From positions 62,001 to 126,000 of the forward strand of contig JAWKPA010000017.1 in the NCBI GenBank assembly GCA_041390905.1: a stretch of 64,000 nt of DNA, in the 5' to 3' direction. Under the pieces are notes generated by a model. That model ran no database searches. It was not told where the DNA came from and worked only from the letters and a program-made list of their open reading frames with translations. Below, piece after piece: positions 17,607 through 26,679 of this stretch. Within the stretch, counting starts at the first letter, position 1; every line of letters begins with the position of its first letter. This stretch comes from JACKCD01 sp041390905. Lineage in GTDB: Bacteria; Chloroflexota; Anaerolineae; Promineifilales; Promineifilaceae. The position numbers and the translations under genes are program-made.

Positions 17607-18677
17607 ATGTCAATATTATGGGCCATTGGTGGATTTATTATTATCCTGACGCCCATTGTTTTAGTACACGAGTTGGGTCATTTTTGGGCGGCCCGTTTGT
17701 CAAATATTCGTGTTGAAGAGTTTGGGCTGGGATTGCCGCCGCGTGCCCTGACCTTGACAGAACGAAAAGGCACCATTTTTTCGCTAAACTGGATTCCGTT
17801 GGGTGGGTTTGTGCGGCCGGCCGGAGAGGATGACCCCACTGTACCGGATGGTTTAGCTGCTGCTTCCAAACGGGCACGCTTTTTTGTGCTGGTGTCGGGA
17901 GCCGGAATGAACTTTATTGCCGCCATTGTCATTTTTTGGGTGGCACTGATGATTGGCCCGCCGGCCGTTGCCATTAGCAACGTCAACCCTGGTTCACCAG
18001 CCGAGGTGGCTGGTTTGCAGGCAAACGATGTCATTCTTGAAGTAGATGGCGTGCGTGCCGACAGTTCTGGTGTGTTGGTAGACCGGGTGCATGAGATGGC
18101 AGGACAGCCCATTGAACTGCTGGTCAGTCGTGACGGGCAACAGCTTAACATTACCCTGGTACCTCGCTCCCCCGGCGAATATGATGCGGAAAGCGAAGGG
18201 CCAATTGGCGTGGGACTGATGATGTCCACCACCGGCGAGCGCATTAGCCGCAATCCCATTGATGCCGGCGTGGACGCAGTTCAGTTTATGGGCAACTATG
18301 TGTCGCTGTATTTGCGCTTGCCCGCCATGCTGCTCAATGGAGATATTACACCCCAGGAAGCGCGACCGGTAAGTATTGTGGGCATTAGCCAGATTGCGGG
18401 GCAGGCGGCTGAAGCATCGGCGCAAAACCGGAATTTGTTCCCGCTGCTTTCCATTGCGGCGTTTATTAACGTGGCGCTGGGGCTGACCAACCTGCTGCCG
18501 CTGCCGGCTCTGGATGGCGGCCGCATTTTGTTTGTGCTGATTGAGGCGATTCGTGGGCGGCGTATTGAGCCAGAACGGGAAGGGATGGTACACGTCATTG
18601 GCATGTTGGTGCTGCTGGGTCTGATGGTGCTGATGATTGTGCAGGACATCGTTAACCCGATTATCCCATTTCAATAA
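17607..18677 (+). CDS. rseP: RseP-like site-2 (M50) zinc metalloprotease
   Basis: A 356-residue intramembrane protease. The first span carries HELGH (His21, Glu22, His25), the third catalytic motif is LPLPALDGGR near residues 295-304 in the third span, and a PDZ domain sits between (about 115-190, with PGSPAEVAGLQANDVILEVDG). It cuts anti-sigma factors or remnant signal peptides within the membrane. Only one PDZ domain is present, against two in E. coli RseP, as is usual in Gram-positive-like forms. It is followed by two hairpins that close the unit. Confidence 0.93.
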   Translation: MSILWAIGGFIIILTPIVLVHELGHFWAARLSNIRVEEFGLGLPPRALTLTERKGTIFSLNWIPLGGFVRPAGEDDPTVPDGLAAASKRARFFVLVSGAGMNFIAAIVIFWVALMIGPPAVAISNVNPGSPAEVAGLQANDVILEVDGVRADSSGVLVDRVHEMAGQPIELLVSRDGQQLNITLVPRSPGEYDAESEGPIGVGLMMSTTGERISRNPIDAGVDAVQFMGNYVSLYLRLPAMLLNGDITPQEARPVSIVGISQIAGQAAEASAQNRNLFPLLSIAAFINVALGLTNLLPLPALDGGRILFVLIEAIRGRRIEPEREGMVHVIGMLVLLGLMVLMIVQDIVNPIIPFQ

Positions 18678-18700
18678 AACATTGTGACAGACACAAGTAA

Positions 18701-18773
18701 GCGTGGTTTAATCACCCAAACCACGCCATTTTAAGCAATGAAGACGTTGGCTACAGATAGTAGCCAACGTCTT
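18701..18773 (+). terminator. Double hairpin after the protease gene
   Basis: First stem GCGTGGTTT/AAACCACGC (18701-18709 with 18718-18726), followed by a short T stretch. Second stem AAGACGTTGGCTAC/GTAGCCAACGTCTT (18741-18754 with 18760-18773), 14 perfect pairs around a 5-base loop. Confidence 0.65.
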
Positions 18774-18782
18774 TGACTATGT

Positions 18783-19784
18783 ATGGAAGAGGAATATCTC
18801 GATAAAAAGTTACCGTTTGCGGAGCTATTGCACCGTTTGTTTGAAGATGAGCCGTTAAGCATTCCGCTGCTGTATCAGCTTTCTGATCTGGACACGACTG
18901 ATTTGGCCGCTTTTCAGGCGCGTTGGCCGCTGGTAGCGGATGAGCGGCGACAGCAGATTGGGCGGCATTTGGCTGATTTGACCGAAGACAGCTTTACGGT
19001 GGATTTTGCGCTGCTGTTTGCCATTTTGCTGGAGGATGCGATCCCCGTGGTGCGTGTGGCGGCACTGGATGGGCTGTGGGATGCGACGAATGTGAAGCTG
19101 GTTGCGCCGATTTTGCGCTTGCTGGAGGAGGATGGGGAAACGGCCGTTCGTGCTGCTGCTGCTGCTACCCTGGCTCATTATGTGTTGATGAGCGAATGGG
19201 GGGAACTGCCACCGTTTGTCTCTACCCGCATTGTCCCCCGGCTGCTGGCGCAATATGAGGCGGTGGGGACGGAAACGGCCGTTAAACGAGCCGCCCTGGA
19301 AGCCATGGCCGCTGCCAACCATCCCCGCGTCTCACATCTCATTGAAGAAGCATACGAAGACAACGAACTGGAAATGCAGTTGAGTGCCGTTTTTGCCATG
19401 GGCAGCAGTGCCGATTTGCGCTGGCTCCACATCGTCCTACAGGAACTAGAAAGCCCAATCGCCGAAATGCGAGCCGAGGCCGCACGGGCTGCCGGTGTAT
19501 TGGGCAGCAGCGATGCCGTACCGGGGTTAGCCGAATTAACGCTGGATGAGGACAGTGACGTTGTAGAGGCCGCTATCATTGCCCTGGGGCAGATTGGTGG
19601 TGAGGAGCCAACGCGCATTCTCACCGAACTGCTGGAAGACCCCGAAGCCGAGTCGTTTTATGAGGCGATTGAAGAATCACTCGAAGAAATGTCCTGGCTG
19701 TCGGGTGATTTTGAACTGTTTGCTTTTGACGATAGTGATGACGCAGACGATGAGGACGACCTGGGGTTGTTTAGCCAAAATTGA
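18783..19784 (+). CDS. HEAT-repeat protein
   Basis: A 333-residue all-helical protein built of HEAT/PBS-lyase-like repeats. Pairs of helices show the repeated pattern xxVRxAAxxALxxL (for example EDAIPVVRVAALDGLWD, EDGETAVRAAAAATLAH, PIAEMRAEAARAAGVLG, EDSDVVEAAIIALGQIG). The C-terminus is very acidic (DDSDDADDEDD). Such proteins are scaffolds for protein-protein contacts; the partner is unknown. It is the first gene of a cluster: its TGA overlaps the TTG start of the AEC transporter. Confidence 0.85.
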   Translation: MEEEYLDKKLPFAELLHRLFEDEPLSIPLLYQLSDLDTTDLAAFQARWPLVADERRQQIGRHLADLTEDSFTVDFALLFAILLEDAIPVVRVAALDGLWDATNVKLVAPILRLLEEDGETAVRAAAAATLAHYVLMSEWGELPPFVSTRIVPRLLAQYEAVGTETAVKRAALEAMAAANHPRVSHLIEEAYEDNELEMQLSAVFAMGSSADLRWLHIVLQELESPIAEMRAEAARAAGVLGSSDAVPGLAELTLDEDSDVVEAAIIALGQIGGEEPTRILTELLEDPEAESFYEAIEESLEEMSWLSGDFELFAFDDSDDADDEDDLGLFSQN

Positions 19785-20692
19785 GTGACATTCTTGCCGT
19801 TTTTACCCAAAATATTCTGCCGATTCTGATCGTTGCCACCTTTGGCTTTGCTCTTCAACGCACCTACCAGATTGACAAACGGGCTCTTTCCAGCATCGTT
19901 TTCAATTGTTTAGGCCCCTGCTTGGTTTTCACCTCCCTGGTTAAATCGCAGTTGCCCGGCGAGGAACTACTACAGCTTATGGCGTTTGCCGTTGTCAGTT
20001 TACTGGGAATGGGGGTGCTTGCCTGGATATTGGCGCGGAGCTTCCGCTTTTCGCGCATGGAAACGGCCGCTTTTTTGGTGGTCGTCATCTTTGTCAACGG
20101 CGGCAACTTTGGCCTCACCCTCAACCAGCTTCGCTATGGCGAGGCCGGGCTGGCGCGGGCGATTGTGTTCTACATGGTCAACACCTTCCTGGCCTACACC
20201 CTCGGCGTATTTATTGCGTCATCGGGTCAACTGTCGGCGCGGGAGGCATTGGCGCGATTGGGAAAATTGCCGGCCGTGTATGCGGCGGTGCTGGCAATCA
20301 TTGTCTACAGCTTTGCCATTCCCATTCCCGCCCCGCTGCTGCGCGGGATGGAAATTGCCGGGGCCGGGGCCATCCCGGTAATGCTGGTCATTCTGGGTAT
20401 GCAAATTGCCGATTTGCGTGGCGGGTTGTCGTGGCGGCTGGCACTGCCGGCCGTTTCTGTGCGGCTGCTGCTGGGGCCGGTCATGGGGCTGCTGGCGGCC
20501 ACGGTGCTGGGGCTGCAAGGGTTGTCGCGCTCCACCTCTATCATTGAAGCGAGTATGCCAACGGCCGTTTTTACCATCATCCTCGCCACCGAATTTGGGC
20601 TACAGCCGTCCATCGTCACCGGCATTGTCGTGGTTAGTACCCTGCTCAGCCCGCTGACCATCGCCACAACCATCACTTTGCTAGGATTATAG
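19781..20692 (+). CDS. AEC-family (auxin efflux carrier-like) transporter
   Basis: A 303-residue membrane protein with about ten hydrophobic segments in two similar halves, as in the auxin efflux carrier / malonate transporter family. Family-like motifs are FVNGGNFGLTLNQLRYG in the middle and EASMPTAVFTIILATEFG near the C-terminus. It probably carries small organic anions or amino-acid-like solutes across the inner membrane. The TTG start overlaps the stop of the HEAT gene by four bases, which makes the pair coupled. Confidence 0.87.
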   Translation: MSDILAVFTQNILPILIVATFGFALQRTYQIDKRALSSIVFNCLGPCLVFTSLVKSQLPGEELLQLMAFAVVSLLGMGVLAWILARSFRFSRMETAAFLVVVIFVNGGNFGLTLNQLRYGEAGLARAIVFYMVNTFLAYTLGVFIASSGQLSAREALARLGKLPAVYAAVLAIIVYSFAIPIPAPLLRGMEIAGAGAIPVMLVILGMQIADLRGGLSWRLALPAVSVRLLLGPVMGLLAATVLGLQGLSRSTSIIEASMPTAVFTIILATEFGLQPSIVTGIVVVSTLLSPLTIATTITLLGL

Positions 20693-20694
20693 GT

Positions 20695-21879
20695 ATGGTC
20701 AAACGACTTTCCATCCTTTTGGCAACCCTGCTGCTGGCTGTGCTGCTGCCACGCCCGGCGGCAGCGCAAGAGCCGCAGTTTACCCCCAATCTCAGCTATG
20801 AGTTTGGGCGGGTCATTCGCTTTCAGCTCACGCTGGACAACGCGCCGCCGGCCGACACGCTCATCCTCTTTTTCCGCCCCGAAGGGTCAGAAAATACCTA
20901 TACCGATGAGGTCGCCCTGCCGCCAGGCGGCCGTTTTTCGGTTGAACACGAGATTGATTTGACCCAACTGCGGCTGGCGCCATTTACCGAAATCACCTAC
21001 TGGTGGCTGCTGGCAACGGTGGATGAGGACATTTTTTCTCCCACCTACACCTTCTTTTACGAAGATGACCAGTTTGAATGGCAAACGTTGGCCGAGGAGC
21101 CGGTGACGGTGCATTGGACGGGGACGGACGCGGCGGTGGCGCAGGTGGCACTGGATGTGGTGAAGGAGACGCTGGTGACGGTACGGCCGTTTTTGCCCGA
21201 TGTTGGCAGCCGCCCGCTGCGGGTTTATTTATACCCAACGGCGGCTGATTTGCGGGCGGCGTTGCGTCTGACGGGGCGCGACTGGGTGGGGGGGCATGCG
21301 TCGCCGGAGCTGGGGGTGATTTTGGTAACGGCCGTTAACAGCCGCACCGCCGCCGCCGATTTGCGCCGCAGCATTCCCCACGAACTCGTCCACGTGCTGC
21401 TTTACCAAACGGTGGGGCCGGCCGCCATGAAGCAGGTTCCCGCCTGGTTTAACGAAGGGCTGGCGACGATGGTGGAGGAAAACCCCAACCCGAATTATCA
21501 GGTGGTGCTGGAAACGGCCGTTGACAACCACACCACCATTCCGCTGCTGGAACTGTGCCAGAGTTTTCCCGGCGATGAAGCCGAGGCGGTGCTGGCTTAT
21601 GCCCAAAGTGCCTCCTTTGTCGCCTACCTGCAATCCCGCTATGGCAACCAGGCAGTGGGGCAAATCATTTTGGCGCACCGCGACGGGGCCGACTGTGAGG
21701 CAGGTGTGGCGCGGGCGTTGCAAATCTCCCTGCGGGATTTGAATGAAGCGTGGCTGGCGGATCTGGAACCGCCAACGCCGCTGGCTTACTTTTTTGATGT
21801 CAGTGGCTTTTGGCTGCTGCTGCTGCTGGCTGGTTTTGGGATTACAGGCCTATTGATTTTAAAACCATCTCGAGGATAA
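20695..21879 (+). CDS. Peptidase MA-like membrane-anchored zinc protease
   Basis: A 394-residue exported protein: signal peptide (1-24, PAAAQ), an N-terminal beta-rich region, and a gluzincin-type peptidase MA domain with HELVH at 229-233 and the third ligand Glu254 in WFNEGLA. A hydrophobic anchor (about 368-388) and a short basic tail end the protein. It should act outside the membrane on peptides or surface proteins. It starts 2 bases after the AEC transporter gene and is followed at once by the TPR gene, so the four form one operon. Confidence 0.83.
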   Translation: MVKRLSILLATLLLAVLLPRPAAAQEPQFTPNLSYEFGRVIRFQLTLDNAPPADTLILFFRPEGSENTYTDEVALPPGGRFSVEHEIDLTQLRLAPFTEITYWWLLATVDEDIFSPTYTFFYEDDQFEWQTLAEEPVTVHWTGTDAAVAQVALDVVKETLVTVRPFLPDVGSRPLRVYLYPTAADLRAALRLTGRDWVGGHASPELGVILVTAVNSRTAAADLRRSIPHELVHVLLYQTVGPAAMKQVPAWFNEGLATMVEENPNPNYQVVLETAVDNHTTIPLLELCQSFPGDEAEAVLAYAQSASFVAYLQSRYGNQAVGQIILAHRDGADCEAGVARALQISLRDLNEAWLADLEPPTPLAYFFDVSGFWLLLLLAGFGITGLLILKPSRG

Positions 21880-21905
21880 ACGTGCAGAAAAAGAGGAAGC
21901 GAAAA

Positions 21906-22445
21906 ATGAACCAACCGCAGCAAAAACGGAAGAAAACGGCCGTTGGGGCGGTGATGGACAAATTCGACCCTGTCTTTCGGCGCGGCACTGAATTGCTGCA
22001 CCGGGGGCAGATCGAGCAGGCATTACCCTATTTGGAACGCGCCAATGAGCTGGAGCCAGCCCATTTTGATGCTGCGCTCAATTTGAGCGGTGCCTATATT
22101 TTGACCAAGAAGTTTGGGCGGGCAGTAGGGCTGCTGGAGCCGTTTCAGGCAAGCTACGCTGATAATGAGATGCTGTGGACAAATTTGGGTGCTGCCTATT
22201 TAGGCAACCCGGTTTTAGCCAAGGATGAGGATCAGAAGCGAGCGATTGCTGCCTTTAAGCAGGCACTTGAGGTAAACCCCATTGCCCCTAATGTGGCCTA
22301 TAACCTTGCCTTGATCTACCGCGACCGACGTGATATGGAAGCGGCGGCCGGCTGGTTTCGCCGCGCCATACAGGCCAACCCCAACGACCGTGATGCCCAA
22401 ATGCTGCTTGCAAGGCTGTTAGACGCTGACTCGTTAGATATTTAG
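21906..22445 (+). CDS. TPR-repeat protein
   Basis: A 179-residue protein of about four tetratricopeptide repeats (for example GTELLHRGQIEQALPYLERA, AIAAFKQALEVNPIAPNVAY, AAGWFRRAIQANPNDRDA), with a basic, disordered N-terminus. The ATG at 21906 has AGAGGA eight bases upstream; a GTG at 21882 would add eight basic residues and also has a GAGG site. It is last in the operon with the HEAT protein, transporter and protease, and probably acts as an adaptor. Confidence 0.83.
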   Translation: MNQPQQKRKKTAVGAVMDKFDPVFRRGTELLHRGQIEQALPYLERANELEPAHFDAALNLSGAYILTKKFGRAVGLLEPFQASYADNEMLWTNLGAAYLGNPVLAKDEDQKRAIAAFKQALEVNPIAPNVAYNLALIYRDRRDMEAAAGWFRRAIQANPNDRDAQMLLARLLDADSLDI

Positions 22446-22448
22446 GTG

Positions 22449-22562
22449 AATTGTAACGTTGAGCCTTTACCCTTTGGGGTAGCAACTGACCAAATGGCTC
22501 GTCTCTCCGAGGATTGGTAGTTAGCAGTTCAACAAATCCCCTGAGAATAAATCGTTACAATT
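22449..22562. repeat. Imperfect inverted-repeat element
   Basis: GAATTGTAACG at the left end is mirrored by CGTTACAATTC at the right end, with a partly complementary interior. It fills the gap between the TPR gene and the pyrophosphorylase and may be a small MITE-like element or an mRNA hairpin. Confidence 0.4.
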
Positions 22563-22581
22563 CCCTATCGTTGGAGCAGAT

Positions 22582-23982
22582 ATGATTGCAACCCTCACTG
22601 AACAGTTTATCCCTTTTGCTGAACGTTTGGAGGCACAAGGGGCGCACCCGATTTTTATTGACATTTTTGCCTCGTACTATGAACAGCTTTTGGCTGGGAA
22701 AACGGGGCTAATTCCTGAAGATAGCCTTGAGCCGGTAGACGCGCTGCCGGATGCAGAACGGCTGCCGGATGAGCTACGGCTTATTGGGCAGGAAGCGTTG
22801 GCAAAAACGGCCGTTATCAAGCTCAATGGTGGTTTAGGTACCGGCATGGGGCTGGAACAGGCCAAATCGTTGCTGCCAGTCAAGCAGGGTCTCACCTTTC
22901 TTGATGTGATTGCTCGCCAGGCGCAGCAAAACAACGTGCCGCTGCTGCTGATGAACAGTTTTGCCACCGAAGATGACACGCTGGAGGCACTGGCACCCTA
23001 TGCCAGGTTGCCCCACCCCCCGGCTACTTTTGTGCAAAACAAAGAGCCAAAAATCCGCCAGGCTGACCTGATGCCGGTTTGCTGGCCGGAAAACCGGGAG
23101 CTGGAATGGTGTCCGCCGGGGCATGGCGACCTGTACGCCTCGCTGGTGATTAGCGGCATGTTGGACAAGCTGCTGGATGATGGCTTTGAATACGCCTTTA
23201 TCTCTAATTCCGACAATTTGGGTGCCGTTATAGACCCCGCCATTTTGGGCTACTTTGTGGACAATGACCTGCCGTTTATGATGGAGGTAGCTGACCGCAC
23301 CGAAATGGACAAGAAGGGTGGGCATTTGGCGCAGCGGGCGGAGGATGGGCAGCTTGTTTTGCGTGAATCGGCGCAATGTCCGAAGGAGGATGAGGCGGCG
23401 TTTCAAGATATTTCACGGCACAAATATTTCAATACCAACAACTTGTGGCTCAATTTGGTGGTGCTGCAAGAGGTGCTGGAGGAGCGCGGCAATATGCTGG
23501 GGCTGCCGCTGATTCGCAACAGCAAGACGGTGGATCCGCGTGATGGGGGATCAACGGCCGTTTATCAGCTCGAAACCGCCATGGGTTCCGCTATCAGCGT
23601 GTTTGTCGGCGCCCAGGCCATTCGCGTGCCGCGCAGCCGCTTTGCCCCGGTCAAGAAAACCGACGACCTGCTGGCCGTTCGCTCCGATGCCTATTTGTTG
23701 ACCGATGATTACCAAATCGTCTTTAACCCGGCGCACGTCAGTGGCAATGTGGTGGTGGAACTGGACGGCCGTTATTACAAATTTGTTAACGATCTCGATG
23801 CCCGGTTCCCCGACGGCATTCCCTCCTTGCTCAAATGTACCCGGCTGCAGGTGCAGGGGGATGTTGTCTTTGGGGCCAACGTTTCGCTGGTAGGGGATGT
23901 GGAGATTTGCAACAAAAGCGGCCGTTCTGTCACGATTCCGGCGGGGTCGGTCTTGTCCGGCCGGCACCTGTTTGAATCGTAG
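22582..23982 (+). CDS. UTP--glucose-1-phosphate uridylyltransferase, eukaryote-like UDPGP family
   Basis: A 466-residue enzyme of the UDPGP (UGP2/UAP1) family, not the bacterial GalU type. It shows the nucleotide-binding loop VIKLNGGLGTGMG and the K of AKSLLPVK, then NKEPKI, WCPPGHGDLYASL (uridine/sugar contacts), FISNSDNLGA (metal Asp) and VPRSRFAPVKKTDDLL. The C-terminus is a short left-handed beta-helix tail. It makes UDP-glucose for glycans and glycosyltransferases; UDP-GlcNAc pyrophosphorylase activity is the main alternative. A strong terminator follows. Confidence 0.9.
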   Translation: MIATLTEQFIPFAERLEAQGAHPIFIDIFASYYEQLLAGKTGLIPEDSLEPVDALPDAERLPDELRLIGQEALAKTAVIKLNGGLGTGMGLEQAKSLLPVKQGLTFLDVIARQAQQNNVPLLLMNSFATEDDTLEALAPYARLPHPPATFVQNKEPKIRQADLMPVCWPENRELEWCPPGHGDLYASLVISGMLDKLLDDGFEYAFISNSDNLGAVIDPAILGYFVDNDLPFMMEVADRTEMDKKGGHLAQRAEDGQLVLRESAQCPKEDEAAFQDISRHKYFNTNNLWLNLVVLQEVLEERGNMLGLPLIRNSKTVDPRDGGSTAVYQLETAMGSAISVFVGAQAIRVPRSRFAPVKKTDDLLAVRSDAYLLTDDYQIVFNPAHVSGNVVVELDGRYYKFVNDLDARFPDGIPSLLKCTRLQVQGDVVFGANVSLVGDVEICNKSGRSVTIPAGSVLSGRHLFES

Positions 23983-24038
23983 CCGAGGATTCCAATCCTC
24001 GTTCTTCAGCTATCCTCAAACGGTTATCTTAGATGATG

Positions 24039-24074
24039 TACCCCTTGGTTGAATTGGCCAAGGGGTATTTTTTT
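24039..24074 (+). terminator. Rho-independent terminator
   Basis: TACCCCTTGG pairs with CCAAGGGGTA (10 base pairs, 9-base loop), followed by seven T. It closes the pyrophosphorylase gene. Confidence 0.9.
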
Positions 24075-24085
24075 ATAGGTGGTTT

Positions 24086-24304
24086 ATGCAAGCTGATATG
24101 GTAGCGATTGTAGGGTTTCACCAGGATGAGGTGGGGGATTGGGTGGCTGATTTAAGCTGCGGGCATCGGCAGCATATGCGCCATAACCCACCGCTGACCA
24201 CGCGGCCGTGGGTGTTGAAGGAGGCGGGGCGGGCGGAATTTATCGGCCGTTTGCTGGTGTGCAAGCAGTGCCAGGAAACACGGGAAGCCAACGATCACGC
24301 ATAA
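24086..24304 (+). CDS. DUF3565 family protein
   Basis: A 72-residue protein with the DUF3565 pattern: FHQDEVGDWVADLSCGHRQHMRH, PPLTTRPWV and a C-terminal CxxC (CKQC). With the earlier Cys-Gly-His it forms a probable metal-binding site. The function of the family is not known to me. It follows a terminator, so it has its own promoter, and overlaps the convergent metallo-hydrolase by ten bases. Confidence 0.82.
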   Translation: MQADMVAIVGFHQDEVGDWVADLSCGHRQHMRHNPPLTTRPWVLKEAGRAEFIGRLLVCKQCQETREANDHA

Positions 24305-25026
24305 AATTTAGGTGCTTTGCGAAGCGTCGGCCACTGCTGCGGGTCGTGGCCGTAGATGACAAAGGCGTGGTGTTGCTGCGCGATTGCCATCAGGCGTTCG
24401 GCGCTGGCGCGGGCTTGCGCTTGGTCAACCGCCCCACTAAACCCTTCAACCAGTTCGGCCGGCCGCGAAATGGCATCGCCGGTGAGCAAAACGGAGCCGG
24501 TTTGGGGTAAATGCAGCAGCAGCGAGAGGTGGCCGGGGGCGTGGCCGGGGGTGGTGAGCAGGGTGACACCGGGGCAAAGTACCTGATCATGGCTAACAAG
24601 TTGGTACGGGTTATCGGGCCAGGGGATGGGGGAACGGCCGTTCCAATACCTCGGTTCCACAAACGCCCGTTCGGCGGCATGAACCACAATCGGCACGCCG
24701 GGAAAATTGCCAATCCCGCCCACGTGGTCAATGTCGGAATGGGTCAGCACCAGCAAATCAATGTCCGCTTTCGTGAGCCCCAATTTGCCAAGCTGCCCCG
24801 CCGGAAGGTTTTCCTCTGTTAGCGAGACCACGCGGCCAAAGCTCCCCAGACCATCGTCGCGGGTCGCTTGCTCGGCGTTGCGGGCATAGGCGGCAGGAAA
24901 GCCAGTGTCTACCAGGATGTTGCGCCCGTCGTCGGTTTGCAGCAAATAGCCGGGGATGCCGATAAAACGGCCGTTTTCATGTACCTGGAACAAGCCAAAA
25001 TCAAGAATGTAGAGCCGTTTAAGCAT
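24295..25026 (-). CDS. Metallo-beta-lactamase-fold hydrolase
   Basis: A 243-residue MBL-fold protein of the quorum-quenching-lactonase-like subgroup. The metal motif is HSDIDHVGG (His96, Asp98, Asp100, His101), so Asp replaces the second His of HxHxDH; the later ligands are His in TPGHAPGH and Asp in LTGDA, and His in YGHDP. Likely a lactone or ester hydrolase in the cytosol, but not certainly an acyl-homoserine lactonase. It follows the first CrtI-like gene on the same strand after a gap with a hairpin. Confidence 0.82.
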   Translation of the reverse strand: MLKRLYILDFGLFQVHENGRFIGIPGYLLQTDDGRNILVDTGFPAAYARNAEQATRDDGLGSFGRVVSLTEENLPAGQLGKLGLTKADIDLLVLTHSDIDHVGGIGNFPGVPIVVHAAERAFVEPRYWNGRSPIPWPDNPYQLVSHDQVLCPGVTLLTTPGHAPGHLSLLLHLPQTGSVLLTGDAISRPAELVEGFSGAVDQAQARASAERLMAIAQQHHAFVIYGHDPQQWPTLRKAPKFYA

Positions 25027-25035
25027 GGAGAGATT

Positions 25036-25083
25036 TCACGCAAAGACGCAGAGGCAGTTTGTTTGCTCTGCACCTTTGCGTGA
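25036..25083 (-). terminator. Hairpin between the oxidoreductase and metallo-hydrolase genes
   Basis: TCACGCAAAGACGCAGAG pairs with CTCTGCACCTTTGCGTGA across a short loop. No T-run follows on the minus strand, so it may be an RNA-stability hairpin rather than a true terminator. A similar GCAAAG/CTTTGC motif is used at 38916-38943. Confidence 0.45.
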
Positions 25084-25089
25084 CACTGT

Positions 25090-26607
25090 TTAACCGAAAT
25101 CTGCCAATATTTGCCGCGCCGCGTTGCGGCCGGGCAGACCAGTGAGACCGCCGCCGGGGTGGGAGCCTGCGCCGCAAAGGTAAAGGTTGGCAATGGGGGT
25201 GGCATATTGCCCCCAGCCCGGCACAGGACGCATGGCAAACATCTGTTCCAGCCCCATTTGCCCGTGATGCAGGCAGCCTTCGGTTAGCCCAAACTGCTGC
25301 TCCCAATCCAGTGGCGTGGTTAAACGCTGGTGCAAAATGGTGTCGCGCAGACCGGGGGCATAGCTGGCAACCGTTTGCACGATGGTTTCGGCCAGTGCCT
25401 CCCGCTGCTCGTCCCAATGTGTGCCGCGCAGGGTGTAGGGAGCGTAGCGCATGGTGATGTTGAGTAAATGCTGCCCGGCGGGGGCGAGTTCGGGGGCGTG
25501 GCGGGTGGGGATGGTGATGTCGAGCAGGGGGTGGGGAGAAAAACGGCCGTATTTTGCCGCATCAGCCGCCCGCTCCAGATATTCGGTGCTGGGACAAATG
25601 ACGATGTGGCCGTCCAACTGCGCCACGTTCTCCTGCCCTATAAATTCGGGCAGCTCATTCACCGCCAAAACGAGCCTAGCCGTGGTGCCGCGATAGACCT
25701 GGCTGCGGACGCGGCGCATAAAGCGGGGTTCGAGGTTGTACGGTTTGACGAGGTTGAAAAAGGTGTGGCGCGGCGTGGCGGAAGAGACGATTAGCCCGGC
25801 GTGGATCGTTTCACCGTCGGCCAGCACCACGCCGGTGGCGTGGCCGTTGTTTAGGAGGAGGTGGGAAACGGCCGTTTCTTCCCGAATCTCCACCCCTTGC
25901 CCCATTGCCGCCGCCACCATCGCCTCCTGTAGCTTGCCCATGCCCCCCTGCACAAAGCGGCTGGCGCGGAAGCCGCCGCCGTCGGCATTGGCATAATGGT
26001 AAAGCAGCATGAAGCCACTGTTTTGGGCGTAGGGGCCGTGTTCCAACCCAATGACGCTGCTGCTTGCCAGCAGCCCTTTGAGAGCATCGCTTTCAAACCA
26101 CCAATCGAGCGTTTCGCGGGCGGAGACGTTGGCGTAGCGCACGAGTTCGGGCTGGCCCAGCAGCAGGGTTCCCATTTGTTCAACGGTGGGGGTTTGGTGG
26201 AGGTGGGGTTCGAGAACGGCCGTTAACGCCCCAATTTTCTCCCGCCATGCGGCAAAACAAGCGGCATCACGCTCTGAATGGGTGGCGATGCTGGCAATGG
26301 ATTGGTGGATGTTGCGGTGGAGGGTGAGGGAAGAACGGCCGTTAATTTGCGGCGCAAAAGCCGTCACATCCGGCTCCACAAACACCACCCCTTGCTCCAC
26401 CAACCCCATCTCGTCAATCACCGACTGTCGCAGCAGTCCCGCATCATCATCCGTTCCCAATGCCAGCCAGAAGCCAGGAAAAATCGCCTCATCTGCGCCC
26501 CGCTGCTCCACTACCAGTACCGACTTTCCCGCTTTTGCCAGTTGGTGGGCGGCAATTAGCCCATTATGCCCAGCCCCGATTACAATGACATCATAGTTGT
26601 TGGTCAT
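25090..26607 (-). CDS. CrtI/PYROXD2-like FAD-dependent oxidoreductase (copy 1)
   Basis: A 505-residue flavoprotein of the phytoene-desaturase-like superfamily. The N-terminal dinucleotide motif is VIVIGAGHNGLIAAHQLA with the following acidic EQRG; the C-terminal FAD motif is NLYLCGAGSHPGGGLTGLPGRNAA. Members oxidise or isomerise lipophilic substrates; without phytoene synthase nearby, carotenoid work is doubtful. The start at 26607 (MTNNYD) is taken because the motif begins there. A paralog lies at 27105-28697 on the same strand, and a four-helix-bundle gene sits between them. Confidence 0.88.
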   Translation of the reverse strand: MTNNYDVIVIGAGHNGLIAAHQLAKAGKSVLVVEQRGADEAIFPGFWLALGTDDDAGLLRQSVIDEMGLVEQGVVFVEPDVTAFAPQINGRSSLTLHRNIHQSIASIATHSERDAACFAAWREKIGALTAVLEPHLHQTPTVEQMGTLLLGQPELVRYANVSARETLDWWFESDALKGLLASSSVIGLEHGPYAQNSGFMLLYHYANADGGGFRASRFVQGGMGKLQEAMVAAAMGQGVEIREETAVSHLLLNNGHATGVVLADGETIHAGLIVSSATPRHTFFNLVKPYNLEPRFMRRVRSQVYRGTTARLVLAVNELPEFIGQENVAQLDGHIVICPSTEYLERAADAAKYGRFSPHPLLDITIPTRHAPELAPAGQHLLNITMRYAPYTLRGTHWDEQREALAETIVQTVASYAPGLRDTILHQRLTTPLDWEQQFGLTEGCLHHGQMGLEQMFAMRPVPGWGQYATPIANLYLCGAGSHPGGGLTGLPGRNAARQILADFG

Positions 26608-26633
26608 CTGTAAAAACACCTTGAATATAATTT

Positions 26634-26653
26634 GTAGGGAGTGGGGAGTAGGG
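26634..26653. repeat. Left copy of a 20-bp inverted repeat (GGGAGTA units)
   Basis: GTAGGGAGTGGGGAGTAGGG, matched in inverse orientation with one mismatch by 27103-27122. Both arms are made of 7-bp GGGAGTA-like units and bracket the four-helix-bundle gene. Confidence 0.75.
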
Positions 26654-26679
26654 TGTAAATGCGTTCCCCAGCCATACAA

